From IMG/VR virus record IMGVR_UViG_3300033145_000493, positions 1 to 46,878 of that record: DNA of 46,878 nucleotides; one strand, written 5' to 3'. The position numbers and the translations under genes were made by a program. This DNA comes from a virus. The notes under the pieces are model-generated. The model had not been told where the DNA came from. It was given only the letters and a program-made list of their open reading frames with translations, and made no database searches. Positions 16,551 to 22,385 of the stretch are shown in pieces (the stretch's first letter is position 1; every line of letters starts with the position of its first letter).

Positions 16551-16584
16551 GGCGTATCTCTCAATAGAGAGGTACGCCTTTTTT
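16551..16584 (+). terminator. intrinsic terminator after first early gene
   Basis: A 12-bp stem (GGCGTATCTCTC 16551-16562 with GAGAGGTACGCC 16567-16578, one G-U pair), an AATA loop and six T residues. A GTCCCGC-TTCG-GCGGGAC tetraloop hairpin at 16525-16542 stands just before it. With the promoter at 16143-16171 this delimits a transcript of about 400 nt. Confidence 0.88.
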
Positions 16585-16613
16585 ATTCCGGCCAAGCCAA
16601 GAAGGAGGCAATT

Positions 16614-16784
16614 ATGAAAATCAACAGAATGACCTTACAAGAGACTGTAAGGGAGATAATCCGACTGGTCAAAGACGGCCAGTCTAATTCAAGGCACGTA
16701 GAGAAACTGCGTGCTCGGGCAACCAGACTCCGGGCAGAACAATGTCCGGAAATCGAGGTTATTGACCTCTTAGACCTGAAGTAA
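16614..16784 (+). CDS. small early protein, 56 residues, unknown
   Basis: It starts at MKINRMTLQETVREIIRLVK with AGGAGGCAATT upstream. It is helical and basic, with RARATRLRAEQ in the middle. The DNA contains at least five local inverted repeats. It lies between the terminator at 16551-16584 and the folded leader of the next gene, so it depends on read-through or on an unseen promoter. No family was recognised. Confidence 0.6.
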   Translation: MKINRMTLQETVREIIRLVKDGQSNSRHVEKLRARATRLRAEQCPEIEVIDLLDLK

Positions 16785-16816
16785 GTAAGTTAGGTCTTTG
16801 TTCTTTGACAATTTGC

Positions 16817-16881
16817 GACGTTTAGATCGTTCAGGTCTATACGTCAATGTTAGACCTTCCATGAGAAACTCAATGGAAAGG
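16817..16881 (+). promoter_or_regulatory. structured leader occluding a ribosome site
   Basis: Two adjacent stems lie here. GACGT-TAGATC (16817-16828) pairs with GGTCTA-ACGTC (16834-16845), a T-T mismatch separating the two blocks on each arm. CCTTCCATGAG (16855-16865) pairs, with two bulges, with CTCAATGGAAAGG (16869-16881). The second stem covers the AAAGGAG ribosome site of the gene starting at 16890, so its opening may control translation. Confidence 0.55.
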
Positions 16882-16889
16882 AGTTTATT

Positions 16890-17261
16890 ATGGAAAACAA
16901 TCTGGGTACGTTGATTGGTAAAGTGATCGATAATTTTTCGATCACGAACGACGCTGGGGATAAAGTCCAGTTGAGGTTGACGTTTGATTTCAGCACGTCA
17001 ACCGACAATGAGATCAAGTCATGGTTATGCGGAAACAGGCGCATAGCCCTTCAAAGGCCTGCAAGAGCCATGAGTAAGGATGAATTGAATGATCTTAACA
17101 ATACGACGATCATGGCCATTGATGCAGGTAAGAAGGTTAAAACCAGAGCAGAGAAAATCAAGGTTTACACCAGTATGGGATTGCCAGAAAACATGGCAAT
17201 CATGGCAGTTGATAATCCTGGAAAGTTTCAGGAAGCTATGAACAAGGTGAGCCATGAATAA
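16890..17261 (+). CDS. early protein, 123 residues, unknown
   Basis: It begins MENNLGTLIGKVIDNFSITN after AAAGGAGTTTATT. The first half is beta-rich (KVQLRLTFDFSTST), the second helical (KKVKTRAEKIKVYTSMG). No family was recognised. Its coding DNA carries several perfect inverted repeats of 7-9 bp (16923-16945, 16975-17003, 17180-17200), unlike most genes of the window. It overlaps the following small gene by 8 nt. Confidence 0.68.
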   Translation: MENNLGTLIGKVIDNFSITNDAGDKVQLRLTFDFSTSTDNEIKSWLCGNRRIALQRPARAMSKDELNDLNNTTIMAIDAGKKVKTRAEKIKVYTSMGLPENMAIMAVDNPGKFQEAMNKVSHE

Positions 17262-17421
17262 AACATTGAATGATATAGAATTACGTTTAATATGGGATCG
17301 CTGCTGCGCATACGTGAATAAAATGAGTGACGATAATCCAGAAGAGCATTTTTATAAAGATACTTTCGGAGAGCTATTAAACATTAAAGCGTGGCAACTA
17401 TTACAGGAAGATAATAAATAA
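17254..17421 (+). CDS. small early protein, 55 residues, unknown
   Basis: ATG at 17254 lies inside the end of the previous gene, after AAGGTGAGCC, giving coupled translation. The product begins MNKTLNDIELRLIWDRCCAY and is acidic and helical. It is the last gene before the terminator at 17447-17484. No family was recognised. Confidence 0.6.
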   Translation: MNKTLNDIELRLIWDRCCAYVNKMSDDNPEEHFYKDTFGELLNIKAWQLLQEDNK

Positions 17422-17446
17422 TAACATTTCATGGAAGGTCTAATCT

Positions 17447-17484
17447 AAAGCCCTTTGTTTTATTAATAAACATAGGGCTTTTTT
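17447..17484 (+). terminator. intrinsic terminator built around palindrome copy 7
   Basis: AAAGCCC (17447-17453) pairs with GGGCTTT (17475-17481) and is followed by a run of T. The loop region is a full copy of the dispersed palindrome (17453-17475, half-sites CTTTGTTTT and CTATGTTTA). This is the one copy clearly used as an RNA hairpin and the only one that ends a transcription unit. Confidence 0.85.
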
Positions 17485-17573
17485 ATTGCTGATTTTCAGT
17501 TAGAACTTAACCATTCTTGAGAAATAACAACTGCTATTGTTCACAACTTGTTGTATTTTTACCAATTAATACA

Positions 17574-17602
17574 TTGACAATGAGGTGTTCTATGTGTATA
17601 TT
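17574..17602 (+). promoter_or_regulatory. sigma70 promoter of second early unit
   Basis: TTGACA (17574-17579), a 17-nt spacer and TATATT (17597-17602) form a near-perfect promoter. Transcription would begin near 17609, inside the left arm of the large inverted repeat at 17605-17736. The -35 box lies in ACATTGACAAT, a string also present at 19258 and 20704. Confidence 0.85.
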
Positions 17603-17604
17603 AT

Positions 17605-17736
17605 GTAATTGTAATCGTAATTGTAATCGTAATTGTATCCGACTCCCCTGCCTCCCATATATGTAAAAAAAAAAAAAAAAAAAGGGGGGAATGGGGGGTC
17701 AGTTACAAATACAAATACAAATACAAATACAAATAC
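17605..17736 (+). repeat. 132-bp nested inverted repeat with A19 loop
   Basis: The left outer arm is a hexamer series alternating GTAATT and GTAATC (17605-17634). The right outer arm is a series of ACAAAT units to 17736. They pair in phase, with one or two mismatches per hexamer. The inner arm GACTCCCC (17641-17648) pairs with GGGGGGTC (17693-17700), then CTCCC with GGGGG. The loop contains 19 A residues (17664-17682). The structure fills most of the gene-free stretch 17422-17778 and forms the 5' leader of the next gene. Hexamer arrays also recall origin iterons. Confidence 0.8.
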
Positions 17737-17778
17737 AAATACACATACATTAAAGAGAGAAAACTAGGAGGGTCTTAA

Positions 17779-18687
17779 ATGATTATAGAAGATAGAGAAA
17801 AGGTTAGGAGGGAGGCGTCTGTACCTGTGCAGTCAAGAATTGACATTAGAACCTTAGCAGAGATTTGTCAGTACTTTGCAGATGGAGGTGCGATGGTAAC
17901 TACGGCAAGCCAGTTGGTCTCATGGTCTTTGGAAGTATTAGTTGAGACACTAAAAAGAAATGGTAAGGTTAGGCCTGAGAAGCCTTCGATTGAAGCTGCA
18001 TCTCAATTCTTGGAGAGTAATGGTCTTATGCAGAAGAGGATGAAGAAAAGAAAGTTAACAATGGCTGAAGGATTTGAAGAGTTGAGAATGGAAGGCGTAG
18101 ACCCAAGAATGTACGCAGGAGATGCTTATAAATCTATTCATAATAATCCTAACTGGACTGGTAAGATGCCAAGAATGAGCAATACTCAAGATACTCAAAC
18201 AAGTGCAGGAGATGTAATAGATAAATCTTTCTTAAATGAAGCTGTAAAGACATATAATGAGATAAGTGAAAAGGATATTAGAGAGAAGGCTAAAGAAGAA
18301 GTGAGGAGGGTTTTAGCTAATGCAGATGTAGATGAAAATGGAGTTGTTACTCCTCATGGTTTTGATAAGAATAATCCAAAAGGTATTGTTGATGAAGAGT
18401 TTATGGAGAAGATTGAGGAAGAAAGAAGGCTTAGGGATGAAGAAGAGAAGAGGAAGGAGAAAGAAGCTAAGGCTATTAAAAAGAGGAATAGAGAAAGAGA
18501 GAAACTTATGGAGAAGTTGAAAGAACTGGGTGAAAAAGAGGAGTTTGAGGACTTAGATGCAAGTTGTCAGGTTAGAAAGAGATCAGATGAAGAGATTTTA
18601 GAGGATAGAGTTAGAAAGGATAAAGAACAAGAAAGGTTGCTGAGTGAGTTGGATGAAGTGCCTAGTGATGGGGTTGAGGGAGATTAA
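17779..18687 (+). CDS. early coiled-coil protein, 302 residues, possible DNA-binding
   Basis: It starts after TAGGAGGGTCTTAA. Residues about 15-60 (VPVQSRIDIRTLAEICQYFA, then SQLVSWSLEVLVETLKRNGK) look like a small helical domain of the ribbon-helix-helix or plasmid/phage DNA-binding kind. Residues 190-270 are a long charged helix rich in Glu, Lys and Arg, probably a coiled coil. Placement directly after a repeat array suggests a protein that acts on that array, such as a replication initiator, but this is inference; no initiator motif was identified. Confidence 0.65.
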   Translation: MIIEDREKVRREASVPVQSRIDIRTLAEICQYFADGGAMVTTASQLVSWSLEVLVETLKRNGKVRPEKPSIEAASQFLESNGLMQKRMKKRKLTMAEGFEELRMEGVDPRMYAGDAYKSIHNNPNWTGKMPRMSNTQDTQTSAGDVIDKSFLNEAVKTYNEISEKDIREKAKEEVRRVLANADVDENGVVTPHGFDKNNPKGIVDEEFMEKIEEERRLRDEEEKRKEKEAKAIKKRNREREKLMEKLKELGEKEEFEDLDASCQVRKRSDEEILEDRVRKDKEQERLLSELDEVPSDGVEGD

Positions 18688-18693
18688 ATAACA

Positions 18694-18716
18694 CTTTGTT
18701 TAATTATAAAACATAG
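18694..18716 (+). promoter_or_regulatory. dispersed palindrome, copy 8
   Basis: Half-sites CTTTGTTTA and CTATGTTTT. It lies 7 nt after the previous stop and 10 nt before the HNH endonuclease start. Its last bases and the following AGAGAG are the only ribosome-site-like sequence for that gene. Confidence 0.85.
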
Positions 18717-18726
18717 AGAGATTGTT

Positions 18727-19203
18727 ATGGATAGGGATGTATTAGCAGAAAGCGTCCAGAAAATTTTGAGGCAAGACAAAAGAATTCTAGAGAGGTTCTG
18801 GAAATATGTAGACAGAAAGTCTAAAGATGAGTGTTGGAATTGGAAGGGTAAACTATATAACGGTTACGGACGATTCTCTATGCTTAAAGGGATGGGTGCG
18901 TATAGAGCGTCATGGATAATCAATATAGGTCCTATACCAGGTGGTCTATATGTACTCCATAAATGTAACAGCAGAGCATGTGTTAATCCTAATCATTTGT
19001 ATCTTGGTACTCAATCTGATAATATGAGAGACATGATAGTTCAAGGTGGGGGTGGTGTAGGACGTCCGTCTCGTTTGAATAGTGAGGACATAAGATATAT
19101 AAAGGAATTGTATTCGACTGGAGCCTTCACTCATGCCTTTTTAGCTGTTATGTTTGGTACGAAAAGGGTAAGAATCACCCAAATAATCAATTCAAAAGAC
19201 TGA
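18727..19203 (+). CDS. HNH homing endonuclease
   Basis: A 158-residue protein with the HNH-3 core: CWNWKGKLYNGYGRF (about 37-51), YRASWIINIGPIPGG, then LHKCNSRACVNPNHLYLG carrying the His, Asn and zinc/metal residues, and a C-terminal DNA-binding segment (VGRPSRLNSEDIRYIKELYS). Such enzymes cut at specific sites and spread their own gene between phages. It is free-standing: both neighbours are intact, so no intron is implied. Its ribosome site is weak. Confidence 0.88.
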   Translation: MDRDVLAESVQKILRQDKRILERFWKYVDRKSKDECWNWKGKLYNGYGRFSMLKGMGAYRASWIINIGPIPGGLYVLHKCNSRACVNPNHLYLGTQSDNMRDMIVQGGGGVGRPSRLNSEDIRYIKELYSTGAFTHAFLAVMFGTKRVRITQIINSKD

Positions 19204-19254
19204 CCCATAGTTGCAATTTATCGGCTGTAAATTTAAATAACGGTTCGCTGCTTG

Positions 19255-19283
19255 TTGACATTGACAATGGGACGTGGTATGGT
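19255..19283 (+). promoter_or_regulatory. early promoter with doubled -35 box
   Basis: TTGACA (19255-19260), 17 nt, TATGGT (19278-19283). A second TTGACA follows immediately at 19261-19266. The expected start point falls at or next to the ATG at 19290, which has no Shine-Dalgarno sequence, so the first gene may be translated from a leaderless end. Confidence 0.6.
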
Positions 19284-19289
19284 GGCGTT

Positions 19290-19502
19290 ATGAAGATAAA
19301 AAGTGAAAAACTTTACAAAGGTACTTTTAATTGGTATGGAGAATTGCATGTTCTCTATACACATGCAAAGTGTCAGAATGCAGCTTTTAACAACTTCTGC
19401 ACACAGCTTAGTAAAAAGTTAGATAAGAGCAGAAGATCTATCTACATTTACTTTGTAGATGGAAGTAAGGATAACTATAAAATAAAGATGGAAAGGAGGT
19501 GA
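19290..19502 (+). CDS. small early protein, 70 residues, unknown
   Basis: Begins MKIKSEKLYKGTFNWYGELH and is basic and aromatic, with alternating strand-like segments and an ending of DNYKIKMERR. It has no ribosome site, and the promoter at 19255 would start transcription at about the ATG. It is followed 4 nt later by another small gene with a perfect ribosome site. No family was recognised. Confidence 0.6.
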   Translation: MKIKSEKLYKGTFNWYGELHVLYTHAKCQNAAFNNFCTQLSKKLDKSRRSIYIYFVDGSKDNYKIKMERR

Positions 19503-19506
19503 AATA

Positions 19507-19725
19507 ATGCTTGGTTACTTTGAATGGGAGAGAATTGGAAAGCTTCGTACTGGAGAAAATGTTTATTATAGTTCGAAAATAGACGAATATGCCAAGGAGT
19601 TTGATAATATGTACTTAACGTCAATTACAGAAGAAGAATTAAAGGAGGTGATTAGAGATGGCAAACAAAGAGGCAAAGAAGCACTACATAGCCAAGCATC
19701 CTCTCGGAAGGTTGACAGTAGCTGA
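19507..19725 (+). CDS. small early protein, 72 residues, unknown
   Basis: It starts after AAAGGAGGTGAAATA, an excellent ribosome site. The product begins MLGYFEWERIGKLRTGENVY, is acidic in the middle (SITEEELKEV) and has a polar tail. It overlaps the next gene by 68 nt. The overlapping tail could be a late extension, since the next gene has its own strong site inside it. No family was recognised. Confidence 0.6.
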   Translation: MLGYFEWERIGKLRTGENVYYSSKIDEYAKEFDNMYLTSITEEELKEVIRDGKQRGKEALHSQASSRKVDSS

Positions 19726-19867
19726 ACTAAAGGCAAAAGCCCAAACCGAAGATATCCTTGTCTATGGAGACAAAGCGCAGATCCTTCAATGCTTTGACCT
19801 GAGAAAACAAATGACCGACTTATTTAGGATAAATAAAGGAGGAGGCCATGCACCTATCACAAAATAA
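19658..19867 (+). CDS. small early protein, 69 residues, unknown
   Basis: It starts after AAGGAGGTGATTAGAG within the end of the previous gene. The product begins MANKEAKKHYIAKHPLGRLT and is basic, with the segment LTVAELKAKAQTEDILVYGD. It overlaps the next gene by 20 nt, so three small genes are chained by overlaps. No family was recognised. Confidence 0.6.
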   Translation: MANKEAKKHYIAKHPLGRLTVAELKAKAQTEDILVYGDKAQILQCFDLRKQMTDLFRINKGGGHAPITK

Positions 19868-20066
19868 CTTTTTTGAAGGCAGGCAAACCTTCAAGACAAA
19901 AGAAGGCTCAACAATTACAGGGCAGGTCTACACATACGAGAGCAAGCTTGGACTGTTCGATGTCTTGCTTCTGAATGGTAGAAAGCTCTATCAAAAGAAT
20001 ATGAGAGGCTATAACTTAACACCGACGAAGATACACAAAGAGATCGAGAAGCACTACTCAATCTAA
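19848..20066 (+). CDS. small early protein, 72 residues, beta-rich, unknown
   Basis: It starts after AAAGGAGGCC. The product (MHLSQNNFFEGRQTFKTKEG and onward) has SH3-like short strands (TITGQVYTYESKLGLFDVLL) and a basic C-terminal helix. A perfect 7-bp hairpin, TTGAAGG/CCTTCAA, lies near its 5' end. It may bind nucleic acid or protein. No family was assigned. Confidence 0.6.
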   Translation: MHLSQNNFFEGRQTFKTKEGSTITGQVYTYESKLGLFDVLLLNGRKLYQKNMRGYNLTPTKIHKEIEKHYSI

Positions 20067-20075
20067 GGGGAAAGT

Positions 20076-20303
20076 ATGGAGGTTGAAGATAGACAAAGAA
20101 AAAGGGACATTAGAGAAATCTTTAAAGAAAGACCTAAGCTTTATAAATGTCCTTTGCCTAAGAAAAGACAGCGTGTAATTGCTAAGGCAGAAGAGCCTGG
20201 CGAAGTAAAGGTGTTTTCTGAAGAGGAAATTTTTCTATATAAAATTAAAGAGTTTGAAAAGGACAGACAAGAAAGGAGACTTTATGAAAACTACAAAATG
20301 TAA
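20076..20303 (+). CDS. small early protein, 75 residues, unknown
   Basis: It starts after AAGGGGAAAGT. The product is highly charged and helical (VEDRQRKRDIREIFKERPKL), with a conserved-looking CPLPKKRQRV turn. No family was recognised. A ten-residue open frame with its own ribosome site overlaps its 3' end. Confidence 0.6.
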   Translation: MEVEDRQRKRDIREIFKERPKLYKCPLPKKRQRVIAKAEEPGEVKVFSEEEIFLYKIKEFEKDRQERRLYENYKM

Positions 20304-20325
20304 GTGGTGGAAGTAAACAAAACAT

Positions 20326-20349
20326 CTTCGTTTTATTTAATAAACAAAG
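20326..20349 (+). promoter_or_regulatory. dispersed palindrome, copy 9
   Basis: Half-sites CTTCGTTTT and CTTTGTTTA. It ends 9 nt before the start of the 108-residue gene. Its AAAGG end with the following GG forms the ribosome site. Confidence 0.85.
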
Positions 20350-20358
20350 GGGAAACAA

Positions 20359-20685
20359 ATGCAACTAACGCAAGAAGAAAAAGCAAATCTAGAAGATGAA
20401 ATCTGGTGGTGTAGAGAGAATATAAAATCTATTAACGCTCGCTTGAGCGTTTTAACAGATGCAAAGAACAACCTCCACGGTGAACTTTCCATGTGGAAAG
20501 AAAGACATGCAAAGGCTGATATGAAGTATGCACTTGCTACTAAATTAACTATATATAGCAGTAATGAAAGCAAGGAGAAAAAGGTAGGAATTACAAAAGC
20601 TCTTGAAAGTATCCTTGAAAACAAAGATAAACTTAAGAAGTTTATCGAACTCTTGGAAATGGAAGGAGGTGATTTAAAAGGGTAA
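20359..20685 (+). CDS. coiled-coil early protein, 108 residues
   Basis: Almost wholly helical: residues 1-45 (LTQEEKANLEDEIWWCRENI and onward) and 75-105 (ESILENKDKLKKFIELLEME) have heptad-like hydrophobic spacing. No catalytic motif was seen. The start follows palindrome copy 9. Two perfect hairpins lie inside the gene (AACGCTC/GAGCGTT and CTTTCC/GGAAAG). Function unknown. Confidence 0.65.
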   Translation: MQLTQEEKANLEDEIWWCRENIKSINARLSVLTDAKNNLHGELSMWKERHAKADMKYALATKLTIYSSNESKEKKVGITKALESILENKDKLKKFIELLEMEGGDLKG

Positions 20686-20706
20686 GTAAATTTGCCAAAA
20701 AATACA

Positions 20707-20735
20707 TTGACAATATGATCGACTACACTTATAAT
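20707..20735 (+). promoter_or_regulatory. perfect-consensus sigma70 promoter
   Basis: TTGACA (20707-20712), a 17-nt spacer and TATAAT (20730-20735) match the consensus exactly. It drives the single gene at 20813-21169 and is probably among the strongest promoters of the phage. Confidence 0.92.
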
Positions 20736-20750
20736 GTATTTTATCAACCA

Positions 20751-20775
20751 TTGATTCATCATAAGAATGAATCAA
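20751..20775 (+). promoter_or_regulatory. 5' leader stem-loop
   Basis: TTGATTCAT (20751-20759) and ATGAATCAA (20767-20775) form a perfect 9-bp stem with a 7-nt loop, about 10 nt after the expected transcript start. A hairpin at this place often protects mRNA from 5'-end-dependent decay. Confidence 0.7.
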
Positions 20776-20812
20776 ATTTACTACTAACTTATTTTTTAAA
20801 AGGAGGTAAGAA

Positions 20813-21169
20813 ATGCCAGAAGTTAAAGAGATTAGTGCAAGAAGTCCGAAGTTGGAAAGAGAAACTGTTATCATGGTAAACGTAGGCTCAACTGTTGAGG
20901 AGTCCATCGAGATGTTTGGTGGAGATGCCGTAAACTCTAATGCCATTGCTAACTGGGCAGTAACACTCCAGGCCGGTATTAGACGTGCTCATGCTGCCGG
21001 TAAAACAGACGATGAGATCCAAGAACTCCTGGGCGATGCTAAGATGGGTAAGGCTGTATCTGGTGGTCGGGTAGATCCTATCCAGGCCTCCCTGGCCAAA
21101 TTCAAGACCATGAATGATGAGGAAAGAGAAGCATTCCTCGAAAAACTGCGAGCTGCCGCTGCAGAGTAA
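20813..21169 (+). CDS. probable highly expressed early protein, 118 residues, unknown
   Basis: A monocistronic gene with a perfect promoter, leader hairpin, AAAAGGAGGT ribosome site and its own terminator. The protein starts MPEVKEISARSPKLERETVI, with a strand-rich first third (TVIMVNVGSTVEESIEMF) and a helical remainder (ANWAVTLQAGIRRAHAAGKT), ending in an acidic Ala-rich helix. Pro/Cys are scarce. No family was recognised. Its expression set-up suggests an abundant protein, such as a stoichiometric host inhibitor or a DNA-coating or decoy protein. That is inference. Confidence 0.75.
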   Translation: MPEVKEISARSPKLERETVIMVNVGSTVEESIEMFGGDAVNSNAIANWAVTLQAGIRRAHAAGKTDDEIQELLGDAKMGKAVSGGRVDPIQASLAKFKTMNDEEREAFLEKLRAAAAE

Positions 21170-21227
21170 GGCTCTAATTGAGCCACTTGAAAGGTGGAGA
21201 ACATTGATTTGATCTCCACCTTTTTTA
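21170..21227 (+). terminator. intrinsic terminator after 118-residue gene
   Basis: A small GGCTC/GAGCC hairpin (21170-21184) directly follows the stop. It is followed by a perfect 10-bp stem, AAGGTGGAGA (21191-21200) with TCTCCACCTT (21213-21222), and a T run to 21226. Confidence 0.9.
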
Positions 21228-21276
21228 ACTTTACAATGTTGTCAAAAGCCAGCAAAACGAAAGGAGAATAAAGAAG

Positions 21277-21510
21277 ATGAAGAAAGTAAAAGACACTAAA
21301 TATCCTACCATTAAGCAAATGTCTCTAATGTCGGAGAACCTCCGAAGTAAATTCAAAACACACTCAGATATTCAGATATCAACTCCCACCTACGAACACG
21401 GCGGAAAAGTGGAATACTATATATATGTAGCCAACAGGGTATCTAAATATCTACACTCTTGGCAAGAGCTTCTTTCTTCTTATCATAAGCTGATGGAGGA
21501 TGAAGTTTAA
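21277..21510 (+). CDS. small protein before ligase, 77 residues, unknown
   Basis: It starts after GAAAGGAGAATAAAGAAG. The product is basic at the N-terminus (MKKVKDTKYPTIKQMSLMSE) with aromatic strand-like segments (VEYYIYVANRVSKYLHSW). It overlaps the ligase start by one base (TAATG), so the two are translated together. It may assist nucleic-acid processing. No family was recognised. Confidence 0.62.
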   Translation: MKKVKDTKYPTIKQMSLMSENLRSKFKTHSDIQISTPTYEHGGKVEYYIYVANRVSKYLHSWQELLSSYHKLMEDEV

Positions 21511-22385
21511 TGAGTAGACATGGTATCATGTTATGCTATCCTTTCGAGGAAAAACGCCTCCTTAAATGGAAACCTCCCTACATAGTTCAACCTAAATACG
21601 ATGGTGAACGCTGCAGAGCCATACCTATTGGAGACGGCAAGTACATGCTCCTCTCCAGCCAAGAAAATCCTTTCTTCAGCGTACCTCACATTGTCAAAGA
21701 TCTTTCATCCCTTGGAATAGATGTTGAATTAGATGGTGAACTATACTGTCATGGTATGAGTTTTGAAGACATACATTCTATTGTCTCAAGGACTGTAAAC
21801 ATCCATCCTGGGTTTAGAGACATAAATTATCACATCTTTGACTGTATAGATGAACAGTCACAATTATTAAGGCTTGGTAAACTTAATAACATAATTCCTT
21901 TTGGATGGGATAGATCATTGGTAAGAGCTCCTTACTACATCTGTAATTCACTTGAAGATATCATGCGAACCTATGAAAGATTAATAGAAGCAGGTTATGA
22001 AGGTATTATTGTTAGACATCTTGAAGCACCTTATGTAAGAAAGAGAAGCATTTACATGATGAAATTTAAGCCAAAAAAAGAAGATGTCTATGAGTTAAAA
22101 GGGTATAGTGAAGAACTATCTATCGACGGAACTTTCAAAGGTACACTCGGTAGATTAATCTGTGCGTCAGAGGATAAAGAAGTACCTTGGTTAGGGGATT
22201 ATCCTGCCCACTCAAAATTACCAGACGGATACTTTGGAGTAGGGAGTGGATTTACTCAAGAGCAAAGACAGGACTTTTGGAATGGTATAGATGCGCTACC
22301 TGACAAAAAAGTCAAAGTCCAATATCAACACTTAACTTCAGGAAAAGGTGTACCAAGGTTTCCTGTATTTCTGGAGGTGATTTAA
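21510..22385 (+). CDS. ATP-dependent DNA ligase
   Basis: A 291-residue minimal ligase. Motif I is KYDGER at 29-34, with Lys29 as the AMP-accepting residue. Motif III is the ELDGELY segment, motif IV YEGIIVRH and motif V MMKFKPKKED, followed by an OB-like C-terminal region. It seals nicks during phage replication and recombination. There is no N-terminal DNA-binding domain, as is usual for small phage ligases. It begins a long chain of closely spaced replication genes. Confidence 0.93.
   Translation: MSRHGIMLCYPFEEKRLLKWKPPYIVQPKYDGERCRAIPIGDGKYMLLSSQENPFFSVPHIVKDLSSLGIDVELDGELYCHGMSFEDIHSIVSRTVNIHPGFRDINYHIFDCIDEQSQLLRLGKLNNIIPFGWDRSLVRAPYYICNSLEDIMRTYERLIEAGYEGIIVRHLEAPYVRKRSIYMMKFKPKKEDVYELKGYSEELSIDGTFKGTLGRLICASEDKEVPWLGDYPAHSKLPDGYFGVGSGFTQEQRQDFWNGIDALPDKKVKVQYQHLTSGKGVPRFPVFLEVI

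Larger units (their letters stand above)
16222..17232 (+). other. hairpin-dense transcribed region
   Basis: Consecutive local inverted repeats fill this 1-kb stretch, mostly inside three small open frames. Examples (arm 1/arm 2): 16230-36/16243-49; 16292-98/16309-15; 16330-38/16346-54 (9 bp); 16359-66/16411-18 enclosing 16378-83/16395-400; 16426-32/16441-47; 16476-82/16486-92; 16525-31/16536-42 with a TTCG loop; 16633-39/16646-52; 16663-70/16677-84; 16694-701/16707-14; 16923-30/16938-45 (8 bp); 16975-83/16995-17003 (9 bp); 17023-31/17040-48; 17180-86/17194-200. Such density points to a structured RNA or a heavily folded mRNA. I saw isolated hairpins elsewhere in the early arm but no comparable cluster. 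Confidence 0.75.
16850..17443. repeat. 15-bp perfect inverted repeat bracketing a two-gene unit
   Basis: TTAGACCTTCCATGA at 16850-16864 is matched by its exact complement at 17429-17443, just before a terminator. The left arm also forms the local stem that hides the next ribosome site, so the two pairings exclude each other. This could be an RNA switch or the ends of a movable unit. No flanking target duplication was seen. Confidence 0.7.

Noticed and set aside
16850-17443. Insertion sequence bounded by 15-bp inverted repeats
   Set aside because: No transposase in the enclosed genes and no target-site duplication next to the arms; an RNA-level role fits better.
17605-17745. CRISPR-like or iteron array
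   Set aside because: As CRISPR it fails: the units are contiguous hexamers without spacers. An origin-iteron reading is kept only as a possibility.
20337-20762. Minus-strand 141-residue frame opposite the coiled-coil gene
   Set aside because: Antisense of a charged coiled-coil gene, no ribosome site, and it covers the perfect promoter at 20707-20735.
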